This document shows, piece after piece, positions 38,271 through 50,348 of a stretch of DNA of 64,000 bases; within the stretch, counting starts at the first letter, position 1; every line of letters begins with the position of its first letter. This DNA comes from Bolinopsis microptera (taxonomy: Eukaryota > Ctenophora > Tentaculata > Lobata > Bolinopsidae). A model generated the notes under the pieces. That model did no database searches. It saw only the letters and a program-made list of their open reading frames with translations, and had not been told where the DNA came from. The DNA lies in the NCBI RefSeq assembly GCF_026151205.1, contig NC_087078.1, positions 1,629,675 to 1,693,674 on the forward strand. The letters run 5' to 3'. A program made the position numbers and the translations under genes.

Positions 38271-39538
38271 CTTAGTTGTAGTGAACGCTGAACTTAGTCG
38301 TACTGAACGTACGTTCCAATCATTTTGTAGTGAACGTTTGTGAACGTTAGTCAACGTTAGTCAATATTTTGATAATTTTTCCGATAGTTTTTAACTTTAG
38401 ATGGATACAATGAGATAAAACCATGTTGTCGGAATTAGACAGTAAATAAACAATAATGAATAAAAATAAGTCACTAGTATAGCAAATAGTAATGAAATTA
38501 TTGCTCCTTAAATTTAATTCGTGAATTGTTCATAAGACGCAAACTTGCGTTAACTTAAATAAGGTCTCTCTGCTTGTCAACTGTGAGGCGGTTTCTTTTT
38601 TGTTTATCACCCAGTCGTACAAGCTCCAATTCGGCAATTCGTCTCACAGGGTGAGGCTGATGTCGATTGCGACAGCGCTTTCATTGCAAAACTCTGTAGT
38701 TCGGGTACCTCGCAACCGAAGTTGCTCCACCAAGAGATTGGATCGTCAGAATCTTGGCTAAAACTTGAGGCAGCGTCAGTAGAGAATAAGCCTCTTTTCT
38801 CTCGGTAGAACGTGTTCTGCGAAAGTATCTTCTTCTTTGTTGCGCCGTCACACCACGTGTCCATGACATCTAGAAACTCCTTCCAGACATCCTGATTCGT
38901 GTGCTGATCATATCCCTGATAAGCCGGGTGAACACAAAACCCTTCTGAATGTAGGGGGGAATGGAGCTCGAGCCAGCTTTTGTTGGCAATTGACTAACCA
39001 TATCACTTTTATGGTTTCTATTGCGGAAAGCAATAATTTCATTACTATTTGCTATACTAGTGACTTATTTTTATTCATTATTGTTTATTTACTGTCTAAT
39101 TCCGACAAATTTGCTAACTTTAAGGTGAACAGATAATATTTGTAATAAATTACACCGATGAAACCAACAGGAATCTTAAGACTATTGTGTGAAAATCTAA
39201 GCAAGACTATTATCGGCTCGAGAATTGAGCATAAATAGTCGACTTCTATCCAGAAATGGGGGTCAAACACTAAATCTTTAGCGCACTCAAACAAATTCTT
39301 GTATGCATTACTTTTATTGCTAACAGACGTGTGTGTCGACGTGTTAATATTTTAAATCTGAAGTGTAAAATTTTCTCCAAAACAAAATTTTTCATAAAAT
39401 TCAGTAAAAATTCCTCGACAGGCATTTTAATTTCATAATAGCAATTAACGTTCCTTATGTTCCGAACGTTAAAATATTTTAGCGAACGCGTTCACAAACT
39501 ATTTTTAGTGAACGTTCCGTACGTTCACTACAACTAAG
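38271..39538 (-). mobile_element. hAT DNA transposon, decayed, with TIRs and 8-bp target duplication
   Basis: Terminal inverted repeats CTTAGTTGTAGTGAACG (17/17) are flanked by the exact 8-bp duplication CTTAAAAG (38263-38270; 39539-39546). Minus-strand remnants: 39294-39085 (DYLCSILEPIIVLLRFSH, a hAT core motif) and 38864-38607 (DDPISWWSNFGCEVPELQSF, the hAT C-terminal dimerisation domain). Internal 78-base blocks 38428-38505 and 39028-39105 are inverted copies, so the element has been rearranged. The transposase is broken. Confidence 0.88.
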
Positions 39539-39546
39539 CTTAAAAG

Positions 39547-40235
39547 CTTGTATATTATAAAACTTGGATTTTGCACCACTTTTGTTTGACTTAAAGTGAT
39601 TATCTTATCGGCATAATTTTGTCGGCTCAAATTTTGGCAGCTAATAGTACTATGGTTGCAAAAGGCTTGCCAGATTAACCCTTAATTCGGCGGTATTTGA
39701 TACATTTTTGATGAAATTATTAATTAGGGCTATTTTACTGCAATAGGAGCAAACATAGGAGCAAACATGAAGAAAGGAAACTAAATTATATTGAAAAGTT
39801 TATGCGTTGAGATAATGGTATTCAATCACAATTCACAATAGCAATTAATTACGTCATTTAATCATAATCAATTTCCTCGACGTGTTTATTTTGATTTTGT
39901 AAAACTTCTTCACGGAAAATGTACACACTTTTTAAAAACAAATACGATTACGGACAATTTGAACGGTAATTATGATCGGCTAAAAATTGGGCAGTTGAAT
40001 TGTTGATCGGAATAAATTATAAGCAATTCTTGCGTACGTTTTAGCTGATCAAATTTCAGCTGATATGGTTGATAGTTGTCATTCCAGAGTCTTCAAATAA
40101 ATACTTAAAATCCTTCACAAAGTAGGATACAAAAACTTGTATTGTGAAAAAATTCCATTGCTTTATTAAGATACAAAAAACATAATTATAGCCAATAATA
40201 TTAGCATATTTGTCCGCTGAAAATGATTGGTCACC
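39547..40235. other. AT-rich intergenic spacer
   Basis: Between the hAT element and P450 copy 3. No gene or clear repeat seen. Confidence 0.5.
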
Positions 40236-43006
40236 TCAGATTCCGCTTTCTCGTGGGATAAACTTCAAGAACAAGTTTAAAGGTTTCTGTATCATTGCAC
40301 AGATACGAGTTACCTTCTCCGGTTGATGAGCAACCACTTCAAAGTTGTAAATTAGCTTTGCCACGGCCATTTTCAATTCTGTGATGGCAAAGTTCTGTCC
40401 AATGCAGTTGCGGTTACCTGTTGATCAGTAAATGATTTTATTCTGGGATTATTAACCATTTTTTAATTAGGGTATTTGAAATAAATGTTGAATCTAATCG
40501 ATTGTTTTCATGGACTGAAACATGGTCTATTTCCAATCATGTCTACTCTTATTGTCGAATATAACTGGTACTGGATTAAAATAATTATTCGTTTGGTACT
40601 AACCTACACTAAAGGGAATGTAGCTGTAAGGATCACGGTTTTTGGAATTCTCTGGACTAAAACGTTCTGGTCGAAATTCATTTGGTTCATCCCAGAACTC
40701 TTCCACTCGATGTAACGCATCTATCAAAAATGCAACATTTGTTCCTTTTGGTAGCCGTAAACCGTCTGAAGATAGATTTTAACGATTTCTTTGTCAATTT
40801 TGTAGTTAAAATGCTGCATTAATATCTCAAAACACTACCTAGGCGCACCCTTACACCCTAGTATTATATAGTTATAGTAGTATTATTATAACTAATAATG
40901 TAACCTAGGTCTTAACCCTTAGTTGATCACTTTGATTCCTGAATACTAAATAGTGTCCCGTTTGTCTACTCTTGACCTCCTTAGGTCCCCCTAGACCTCC
41001 CTAGCAACCCCTAGACCTCCCTAGCAACTATAAACACTTACCAATTTCCACTTCACTCTGCAGTTCCCTTCCGATCATAGGTACAGGAGGTTTCATCTTA
41101 AACATTCCTTGATGCACATGGAAAAGTGAGTCAGTTTGTTGATTTGCTGCTGAGTTACATATTGATCGCCACTATCATCATCAAAGACCTCTTTAATTTC
41201 TTCGTAACATTTGGCCATATGCTCTGGTTGCTGAGACAGCTGGAACAAACTAAAGCTTACACCACTAGCCGTGGTATCGTGTCCTTCAAATATAAAAACA
41301 TTTGCTTCCTCAAGGATATCGTCCATAGAAAGGTTTGAGCCATCTTCATATCTGAATTCAAGTTTCAGAACTCTATTATAAGTACAATTAGATTTTGATC
41401 AAGCTTGCAATGTAAGAATAAAATCGTAGCCTTAAATATATTGAATTCTATACAATTACTTGTACTTAAAACGATTTCTAATAGATCAGAAAACTTACTT
41501 AACGGTTAGTAGTACATCAAGGAAGCTGAGATTCTTGGTGTCCTTCAGTATATCTGGGTTTCTCAGATGAGCATCTTTTCGATCGTTTATGATTTTTCTA
41601 CTAATTTCGTAAAACTTATCTTTGAGCTGTAGATATTCAGTGCCCATAGTTGTTTTGTGAAAGAGAATATTAGGGTACTTCATTGGGTCGAAAAATCGGT
41701 CAGTTATTATGAGGGACATCCTGAAGAATCCAAGTTTTATAATAATGTACAATAAGATAATAATGGTATTGATAACTTTAAATGAATAAATATGAACTTG
41801 AAATATTACATTTCTCCAAATTTCCAAATGATTCTTTAACATTTTTTACGAAAAACTTTCATAACCAACATTATCTATTTCTGTATACAATATAAACTTT
41901 TCTTACCTATACATAATTGCGGCGTATTCATCATACTGAGTTTGGCAGTTTGTCTCATAATGTACAAGACATCTTAGAATTGTGTCCAAAGTCATAGCCA
42001 ATGCCTTAGGGAAGATCTCAACTGGCTCCTGACCATTTTCCCTAAACTGATTTACCATGACGTTCGTGGTCTCATTAAAGATGTCGAGATAACTTTTTAG
42101 CAAGTCAAAATGAAAAGAGGGAGTCAGCATTTTCCGCCTAGTAAACCACTTTTTTCCTTTTGAAAAGAGAAGCCCATCTCCTAACCAGGCAATTGCGAAT
42201 CTGTAATAAAGGACTTTTCAAACCAATGATATTGTCACAGATTCGGTGCATCATAATTCATCATCAAATATTAGTTTGTTCAAATCAATTAAGGTGTATA
42301 CCACCCAGCATCATTTAAAAAAATATTGTGAGATATATAATTTACCTGTACAGCCACATCTTTTCTGGCTTTTCCTTCAATAATGCTCTAATGTACTTGG
42401 GATGTGATGTGCCCAAAAAGTTGAAAGGTCCAAGTCTGAAATTTACTTGGTACATTAACCCGCACAATTAACCCAAAGTAAACGAGGTTGTATGAAGAAT
42501 GAAGATGGAAGATGATATTACTTCGACTTCACCCCATTTTTAGGTCGAAATAATGCACAAATTACTTTAAAGAAGGAGAGGATATCATAAGTGTGTTATC
42601 TGTTTGAATTGTGAATTACCTGATCCTGTACAATTTAGGATAGATAGTGCCCCATTTCTGTATCCAGTCTGCTCCTTCACTCGAATAAAGCGAGTTTCCC
42701 GGCGAATTGAGGTGTCCTAATATGAACTCTATACCTAAATGGAGTGGCGAGTGTTATGGTATTTGTATGAAGATACGTTTAAGCGATTAAGTTGACATCC
42801 AACGTGAAAGGATTGTTGGGAAAATGATTAACCGATCATTTGGAATAATCAACGAGAACCACAATACTCATGTTATTAAAAAGATCACCTGAGGGCACTG
42901 GGATTGACTTGAGTCTATACAGCTGGCCGCTGACAGAAAACCACCACATCATGACCAGTAGAATTAGGGCACTTCCAAATATGAGCAGAACCGTCGTCAC
43001 GGCCAT
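40236..43006 (-). pseudogene. Cytochrome P450, CYP4-like, copy 3, one-base frameshift after ExxR
   Basis: Eight exons in the same layout: 42889-43006, 42620-42734, 42348-42437, 41907-42200, 41500-41718, 41043-41352, 40605-40766, 40236-40417. Anchor, WFTRRKMLTPSFH, EGHDTTASG, FRPERF and the haem loop FSVG/NRNCIGQ are all present. In exon 6 the sequence after KECLR lacks one base relative to copies 1 and 2 (AGATGAAA against AGAATGAG), giving a stop at once (about 41093). Also WLGDG is preceded by Ala where the others have Asp. If the deletion is real the protein would lack its haem-binding loop. A single-base assembly error would restore a normal gene. Confidence 0.88.
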
Positions 43007-44038
43007 TCTGTCACGCCTAATTACGTAGTGTTTTAATTAAAACTTTCGTCAAAAGCGTGTACTTAACATAGAATCAGGAACGTACCATTGACAAGAAAAT
43101 TATTCATAATTTTCAACGCCTCGGGAAATAGAAAATGTGGCCATAAAGCGAGACCCAGCAACAAGGAGAACACTGGAATCTGCGGAATAATTTGGGACTT
43201 GAAACGGTTACTCAAATGGCACATACTAATGAAATTATACATAGGTATACAATGACAATTTAGATAAGAATTGGAATATGCGAAATCTGATTATGTTATG
43301 ACTAAACGGTTTGGTAGTAACTAAAAGTGTAGAGATTCGATTTGCTACCACAAACATAAAGCGTGTTTAAAAGTCGTTGAATATTCTTATAATTAAATAG
43401 TTGATGTTCCGTAATCCCTTTAATCAAATTAAGCCTGGACAAATAATACATTATACAATTATTATCCTTGCTTAACCGTACAAAAAACATAATAATTGTT
43501 AAGTACATTTTGTCCCATCAGTTGCTGTTTTGCCGTGGAATGAACTTCAAGTACAAGTTTATAGGTTTCATTATCCCTGTACTAATACGTGTCACCCTCT
43601 CCGGTTGATGAGCTACCACTTCAAAGTTGTAGATTAGCTTTGCCACGGCCATTTTCAATTCTGTGATGGCAAAGTTCTGTCCAATACAGTTGCGGTTACC
43701 TGTTAGAGATGAATTATTCTGTTAAATAGCCCAATTAGCAGACTATTTCTATACATTTTTTTTCCAAAATCGACTTTTTGGAACAGAGCCAAAAAATTTA
43801 AATGAGCTTAACAAATTAAATTTGTAAGCTTTATGAACTAATGGCAACCGATAATGGGCATTTTGCTCCTTTATAAAAATGTTTATTGTTTTTTAAATCA
43901 GGACATTATTTTTGAAACACCCTGTACTTAACAGACATTTATGTACTTAATGTACTTAACGTGGTATAAATACAAAGTTTATATTTTTGTATAGCTTGCG
44001 ACATGTCTGCAACGCCAACAATTTCCATTATCAGTTGT

Positions 44039-44127
44039 TAGTACAGACAGATCCATCTGAAAAATCGATTAACCGACACAACGAGCTTTCAAACGATTTT
44101 GACATTTTTAAGTCTGTCTGTACTATG
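44039..44127. mobile_element. Short MITE in an intron of P450 copy 4
   Basis: Ends TAGTACAGACAGA and TCTGTCTGTACTA are perfect inverted repeats bordered by TA, as for mariner-type MITEs. 89 bp, no ORF. Confidence 0.7.
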
Positions 44128-46198
44128 TAGCGGGTACTGAAACTGGATTGAATTGATTATTTAATTGATACTAACCTGCACTGAAGGGGATGTAGCTGTA
44201 AGGATCACGGTTTTTAGAATTCTCTGGACTAAAACGTTCTGGTCGAAATTCATTTGGTTCATCCCAGAACTCTTCCACCCGATGCAACGCATCTATCAGA
44301 ATTCCAACATTTGTTCCTTTAGGTAGCCGCTGTCCGTCTGAGGTTATGTATTTTTCCACAATGTACAATTTTTTTGCAGCCCTAGAGCCCTAAAATATAT
44401 TAACTCCTTCGTAATTTGAAATATTGGCCAAAACTCCGTTCTTCCATGGATTAAATTGTAATTATTCACGTAATAGTATGCAAGTGTGTTTTTGAAGCGC
44501 TTTAGTCCCATGACACTTACCAATAACCACTTCGTTATGCAACTGTCTTCCGATGAGAGGGACCGGACTGTACATTCTTAAACATTCCTTGATGCACATG
44601 AAAAATGAGTCAAATGGTTGATCTGCTGCTGAGTTACATATTGATCGCCACTATCGTCATCAAAGACCTCTTTAATTTCTTCGTAACATTTGGCCATATG
44701 CTCTGGTTGCTGAGACAGTTGGAACAAACTCCAACTAATCCCAGCGGCCGTGGTATCGTGTCCTTCAAATATAAAAACATTTGTTTCCTCCAGGATATCC
44801 TCCATTGTAAGGTTTGAACCATCGTCATATCTGAAGAGAGTAGGATTGAAATTTGAGATTTAAGCAGATAAGCTTAAGTGTGACATAATTTTGATAAATT
44901 CTGTACTGTTACATTTAGGTTGTAAATGTTACTAGATTTGAAATTGTAATTAAGAAAGATTGGTAGATCAAGACGTACTTGACAGTTAGTAGCATATCCA
45001 GGAAGCTGAGATTCTTGGTGTCCTTCAGTATATCTGGGTTTTTCAGATGAGCATATTTTCGATCTTGTATGATTTTTCTACTAATTTCGTAAAACTTATC
45101 TTTGAGTTGTAGATATTCAGCGCCCAATGTTGTATTGTGAAAGAGTTTATTGGGGTACTTCATTGGGTCAAATATTCTTTTAGCTATTATTATGGTCATC
45201 CTGAAAAGAAAAAAATATTTGATATGGTATGAGAAAATAATGATTGTTTTAGTAACTTTAATATAATGTTTATGAGCATGAACTATTGTTCGATCTTTGT
45301 TTGGAATTCTGCAATAGTTTCATTGACAATTTTCTTACCGATACATAATTGCGGCGTATTCATCATATTGAGTTTGGCAGTTTGTCTCATAATGTACAAG
45401 ACATCTTAGAATTGTGTCCAAAGTCATAGCCAATGCCTTGGGGAAGATCTCGACTGGCTCCTGACCATTTTCTCTAATCTGGTCGACCATTACGTTCGTG
45501 GTATCATTGAAAATGTCGAGATAACTTTTCAGCAAGTCAAAATGAAAAGAGGGAGTCATCATTTTCCGCCTAGTAAACCACTTTTTCCCTTTTGAAAAGA
45601 GAAGCCCATCTCCCAACCAATCAATCCCGAATCTGCGCTATAAAATTTTTTAATTATCACAAATCAATGCTAATGATAACCATAAAAATGACCCAAAAAT
45701 CACGTTAAAATATTGTAAGATTTAATTTGTTGAATGAACTGAGGTAGTTATAATTGACCTGTAAAGCCACGTCTTTTCTGGCTTATCTTTAAGCAATGCT
45801 CGGATAGACTTGGGATGTGATGTTGCAACAAAGTTGTATGGTCCGATTCTGTAATAATTTTTTAGATGAAAACCTGTACAGTATACACTATACAGTGTAC
45901 CACAAAAATCACTTGAAATCGGAGTGTAACATAAAATTAGGGGGGCGTCTCACGAGTCTTTCAAGGTAAAGCTGTGTATCATTTGTTTGAATTACCTGAT
46001 CCTGAAAAGTTTAGGATAGATAGTGCCCCATTTCCGTAACCAGTCTGCTCCTTCATTCGATCACAGCGTGTTCCCCGGCGAATTGATATGTCCAAATATG
46101 AACTCTATATCTGAATGGAATGGCGACTGTTAAAATATAGTGTTTGAATATAAAAGAAAAATGGGATAAAGTGATCAATGGGATTGATTATCAAATAC

Positions 46199-46305
46199 TG
46201 AAATTCATGTGGTAACTAGGTGGTAACTAGGTGGTAACTAGGTCACCTAGTTACTATGTGCAGTTACCTAGTAACTAGGTCACCTAGTTACTATGTGCAG
46301 TTTTA
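46199..46305. repeat. GGTAACTAGGT tandem and palindromic repeat
   Basis: Three GTGGTAACTAG units lead into two copies of GGTCACCTAGTTACTATGTGCAG. Each unit is partly self-complementary. It ends 12 bases from exon 1 of P450 copy 4. Confidence 0.85.
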
Positions 46306-46608
46306 TGAAATAATCACCTGCGGGGACTGGGATTGACTTGTTTCGATACAACTGGCCGCTGACAGAAAACCACCATTTGAAAAACAGTAGCACTATACTT
46401 GTCCCGAGGATAAGCAGGACTGTCGTTACGCCCATACTGGATTATAATTGAGCTGTTAAAGTCACTGATCGGCATAAAATCGTATAATCATAATAACTGA
46501 ACTTGTCAAAAAGTACACTTAATATAGAGACGTTACATGGATTGAAACGGACAAAAATGTTTACTTCCCAGGGTGGGAGTCCGAGTCAGGAGAGAAAGAG
46601 GGGAAAGG

Positions 46609-46733
46609 TAATAAGAGCAGATTTAATTGTAGCAAATCACTTGAAATGAGCAGATTTAATTGTAGCAAATCACTTGAAATTAGTGACGAATAAGAGCAGA
46701 TTTAATTGTAGCAAATCACTTGAAATTAGTGAC
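46609..46733. repeat. Tandem repeat of 38-58-bp units upstream of P450 copy 4
   Basis: GAGCAGATTTAATTGTAGCA...CACTTGAAAT occurs three times. The last two units share the extension TAGTGACGA. It lies about 170 bases upstream of the start codon of copy 4, so it could affect its promoter. Confidence 0.85.
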
Positions 46734-46739
46734 GATTTT

Positions 46740-48016
46740 CAGCTCTCTTTAATCTTGATTTATAAAAGTAGTCTTTCAGCAACAACAATCTAAAGTATGA
46801 TTAAAACAAGTAAAATGCGATCAAATTCTCCATAACCATAATATAGAAGTTGAAATGTAACCAGGTGTTATGCACAAATGTAAATGAAATATTATAACAA
46901 TGATATCGGAACCAGATGTCTCAAAAGAAATATGATATGTATTATCCGATGAATGGCGACATGGTTTGGTACCGATGTAGAGAGGTTTCGATTTTTTAAT
47001 GGAAAACTGCAATTTTAAAATCCTTGATTAATTTGATTCAGATTCCCGAAGAGACTTTTGATTATATAATCAACGCAATATCACACAAAACAACAAAAAA
47101 CAACCTGAAGCTGATCTTCTTCGTAAAAAGTGATATGTTAACCTAAACGTAGGCCACAAAGAACGAGTTGACATGATTAGTTTGTAATTAATGGAATCAG
47201 ATATTATATTAGTTCGACGTTGTCCATATTAATTATTAAGCCTATAAAGTTCACCGGTATTATCCAGTCACATACGACTGGATAACAAAACAACATCAAA
47301 TATTTCAAACTATATCCTACATATTCATATTATTACATTTAAAACATTCATACATTAAAACATGCATAAAATAAGTTTGCAAGGCAGGATAGGAAGTGTT
47401 ATCACCTCATTTAATTAAATGCAGAATTCATCCGGCTGAATCAGCTGAACAGGCCTGCAAGAACAAATACATTGGCCAATTTTATCCCCACAAACAAATC
47501 ACCTCATTCTGGGTACGCAGTAGTCATGCAGTGTGGGACTTCCTAAAAATTATGATTAATCAATAATCCCGCCAAACTTAACCTCATTCGTTTTCTGGAT
47601 AAATGTCTACTTCTAGGAGTGAAGTTGAAATGAAAGTTGATAAGTTTAAGGGGACATGACACTGATCTGTTGAAGTGCCGCTACCGACTCGAATGTTGTT
47701 AAAGCGAAGTCGTGATTTGTCCTTGTGACGGTTTTTATTATTAAATTATGTCTTAAAGTTTTCTCATGCAATACAAGTCAAAATAATATGCTTGTAAATC
47801 CTGAATTTAAAATTTTATAACTCATCTGACATAAACTAGCCCGGAAATGATTATGGTGTTTCACTCCGATATCCATAATTTTGATCATCAAGCCCACACT
47901 CTTCTCTCTTCTCTGATTACGGGTATCTGGCTTCTAACCCACACTGCAAGTCATTAATGATCAATCAATTAATTAATCAATTACCAATTAGTTAATTAAT
48001 CTTATTTCTTTTTCAG
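46740..48016. other. Intergenic stretch without a recognised gene
   Basis: Only short chance ORFs. No clear repeat or RNA gene seen. Confidence 0.45.
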
Positions 48017-48319
48017 CGGTCTGGAAGACAGCGGACAAACACGCGGGGTGAATCCAAAGCTTCTGAGGCGCTTCAGAGGGTCAGAGCTCTTTGATTCCGT
48101 CTATTTTAGGTGAGCATTTTAATGTTTGACTCTCAGCGATAAAAATAGCGATCTCCAGAAAATATATACAGACTAAAATTAACAATAATTTTGAAAAACA
48201 ATGAAAAAATATAAAAAACTAATCAAATCCTTAATTTCAGATGTGAAAAGTCAGGCAGATACATTACTGCTTCACAGTTATCAGCCCGCAACCTCTCTCT
48301 CTCACTGGAATACGCGTAG
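48017..48319 (+). CDS. Last two exons of an unrecognised gene
   Basis: Exon 48017-48109 follows TTTTTCAG and reads GLEDSGQTRGVNPKLLRRF... FDSVYF. Exon 48241-48319 follows TTAATTTCAG and continues in phase as CEKSGRYITASQLSARNLSL to a TAG stop. The phases match (split Arg codon). No known domain. The upstream exon must end two bases into a codon, which the exon at 21291-21494 does not, so any link between them needs an intermediate exon. Confidence 0.6.
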
Positions 48320-50348
48320 TAGTAGACCCTATATCTCTATCTCCGTAGTAGTGTACTACTGGGCAATCAGACGTCACTAGATACCCCCCACGTCACCTGT
48401 CATAATCTTCATTTTGTTTACTTGAAAAAAAAAACAACGACTTTTTGCGAACTTATGTTACGTAGTAGCTCCGTGATTTGAAGATACTTTCTTTAATCTG
48501 AGTACACTTTACTTTAAATGTAGTAACCGTAGAAATAATGGATAGATATGTAGGTTGATTCGATGAACTTGATATAGCTCTCACCATTTTATATTCCAAT
48601 TAATATAAGGTTGGACAGTTTCGTGCAGTGATTTCGTGTGTTTTGGAGAACGTTTTAAACTGTCTCTGCGCCAATTTATCCGACCAATAAAGTGGTATCT
48701 TAACTTTACCTTGCAGGACGTATTTTTCTTATAGGTATCCAGATTGTTTCCTTTAAACATTTTACGTCATAAAACTTACGATAGTTTAAATGTTAACGAC
48801 TATACTAATAACAATAATAACATGGACTATTCATACAACATATACTAGATTGTTCGAATGTTGGTGACTATTAGCAGGCTTATATTCAAAGCCCTATCTT
48901 GAGCCATTATCGGTGTCAATGGATGCGGAGAATAATCGCAATAAGTTTAGTTATTTTTATGGATATACAATACATTAAATGGATACTATGCCGACTTTAG
49001 TGTTGGCCAATTATGTTCAGGATTTAGTCGTGCCAATAAACTATGTGTATTTGAGCCATCCGGTGTTGATTATTTTAGGTACAATTTTTCCGGATAACTA
49101 ATTTGGTTAGATTATTTCATGGGACAGAAAGTTAGAATCGTTACAAGTGGTAAACTTAAGATGGGTTATTGTTAACGTATAAATTTGTTAACATTTATTA
49201 ACTTGAAACTAGTTCCGTGGTGGTTGTGGGATATTTGGGGCGCGATTTACTCTCTAAGATAATCTTGAATTTGATAGAATTAACGTTTTGAACAGTGTAG
49301 GTTAACTTTATTTAATACATTTACTATGCAGGCAGACAGAAATTACTCGTTTAATTTGCGGGAAAATTGTTACTAACACTGTTGAACTTTAGTGATGATT
49401 CGGTTCTTGGGTCAGTTCGGTTGGCTCCACGTGTTACACGTTAACTTGTTGGAGCCGCGCAACTGAACCGAATCTAGAACTACTCTAAAGTTCAACAGCG
49501 TTATGAAAACAAAACGAGCTCTTAAAACATTTGAAACATTAATGTCAAAGTAAGAGGGGTCTCTTGAGTGTCATTCATACGTCCGTGCTTTGAAGAATGA
49601 ATTTGTTTGAATATAAAGTAGAAATGAAATTATTTGATTGTTAAATATAAAATGATTTAAGCGATCTGTAAAACTCTTGACATTGCCTTTCAAATTGTGG
49701 AAAATCGATTTATTTTTAGTATTTCATTTTTGTCAGTGTAAATGCATTTAGTTTTCAATATATAATGATATATATATGTGTTTGGCATTTGCAAACGTTG
49801 GATCCATGTCGCGTCCCCTTAAATAATAAATATAAACTAAATTTTTATGATTTTTATGTTTCTTATTGTACTGTAACCACTGATTTGCAACTCATCCATC
49901 TTACGAATCGCACATTCGAATTTTCGTTTCTCTCTTTGTAGATGATATTTCTGGGATCACTATCAACGGGGACAAAATAATAAAGCTTTATAAACATGAC
50001 AAAACATTCGAATCACATTCATTTTGCTCCATGAGCAATGAGTAAACTTGATAATTCTCAGCGCAAAAAGTGATCACTTAAATTCAAATAAAATGTGTAA
50101 CTCATGGTCAAATAATATAATTTCCGATCGCATAATACTTAAATGATATTAAACTTAAAGTATGTTAAATAAATGCTAGGTTATTAAATTCATATAATTT
50201 GTCAAAATCTATTTACAGTGCATTTCTTCTATCAATATTTTCGCTATGTAACAAATAAAATCGTAGATTTAATTAAATATCGCAGCACTACACTAGCCAG
50301 TGTCTATGCTACAAGCTAATCACACAATCAATTAATTATGTAATTTAA
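48320..50348. other. AT-rich intergenic region with one imperfect palindrome
   Basis: Bases 49369-49504 form an imperfect inverted repeat (GTTGAACTTTAGT... and ...CTAAAGTTCAAC with GGCTCCA/TGGAGCC nearer the centre), likely a MITE. The rest shows no gene and presumably includes the 3' ends of both neighbouring genes. Confidence 0.5.

Larger units (their letters stand above)
43518..46435 (-). pseudogene. Cytochrome P450, CYP4-like, copy 4, nonsense codon and frameshift
   Basis: Exons: 46318-46435, 45997-46111, 45761-45850, 45340-45633, 44979-45199, 44521-44831, 44177-44338, 43518-43699. Conserved motifs as in the other copies (EGHDTTAAG, KECLR, FRPERF, RNCIGQ). In exon 2 the codon TAT/Tyr of the other copies (NTLYS) is TGA (46061-46063). 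In exon 6 one C is missing in the Phe-Ser-Met codons (near 44608), shifting the frame before ExxR. Two independent lesions make a pseudogene likely. Splice sites and the stop codon remain intact, so inactivation is recent. Confidence 0.88.
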
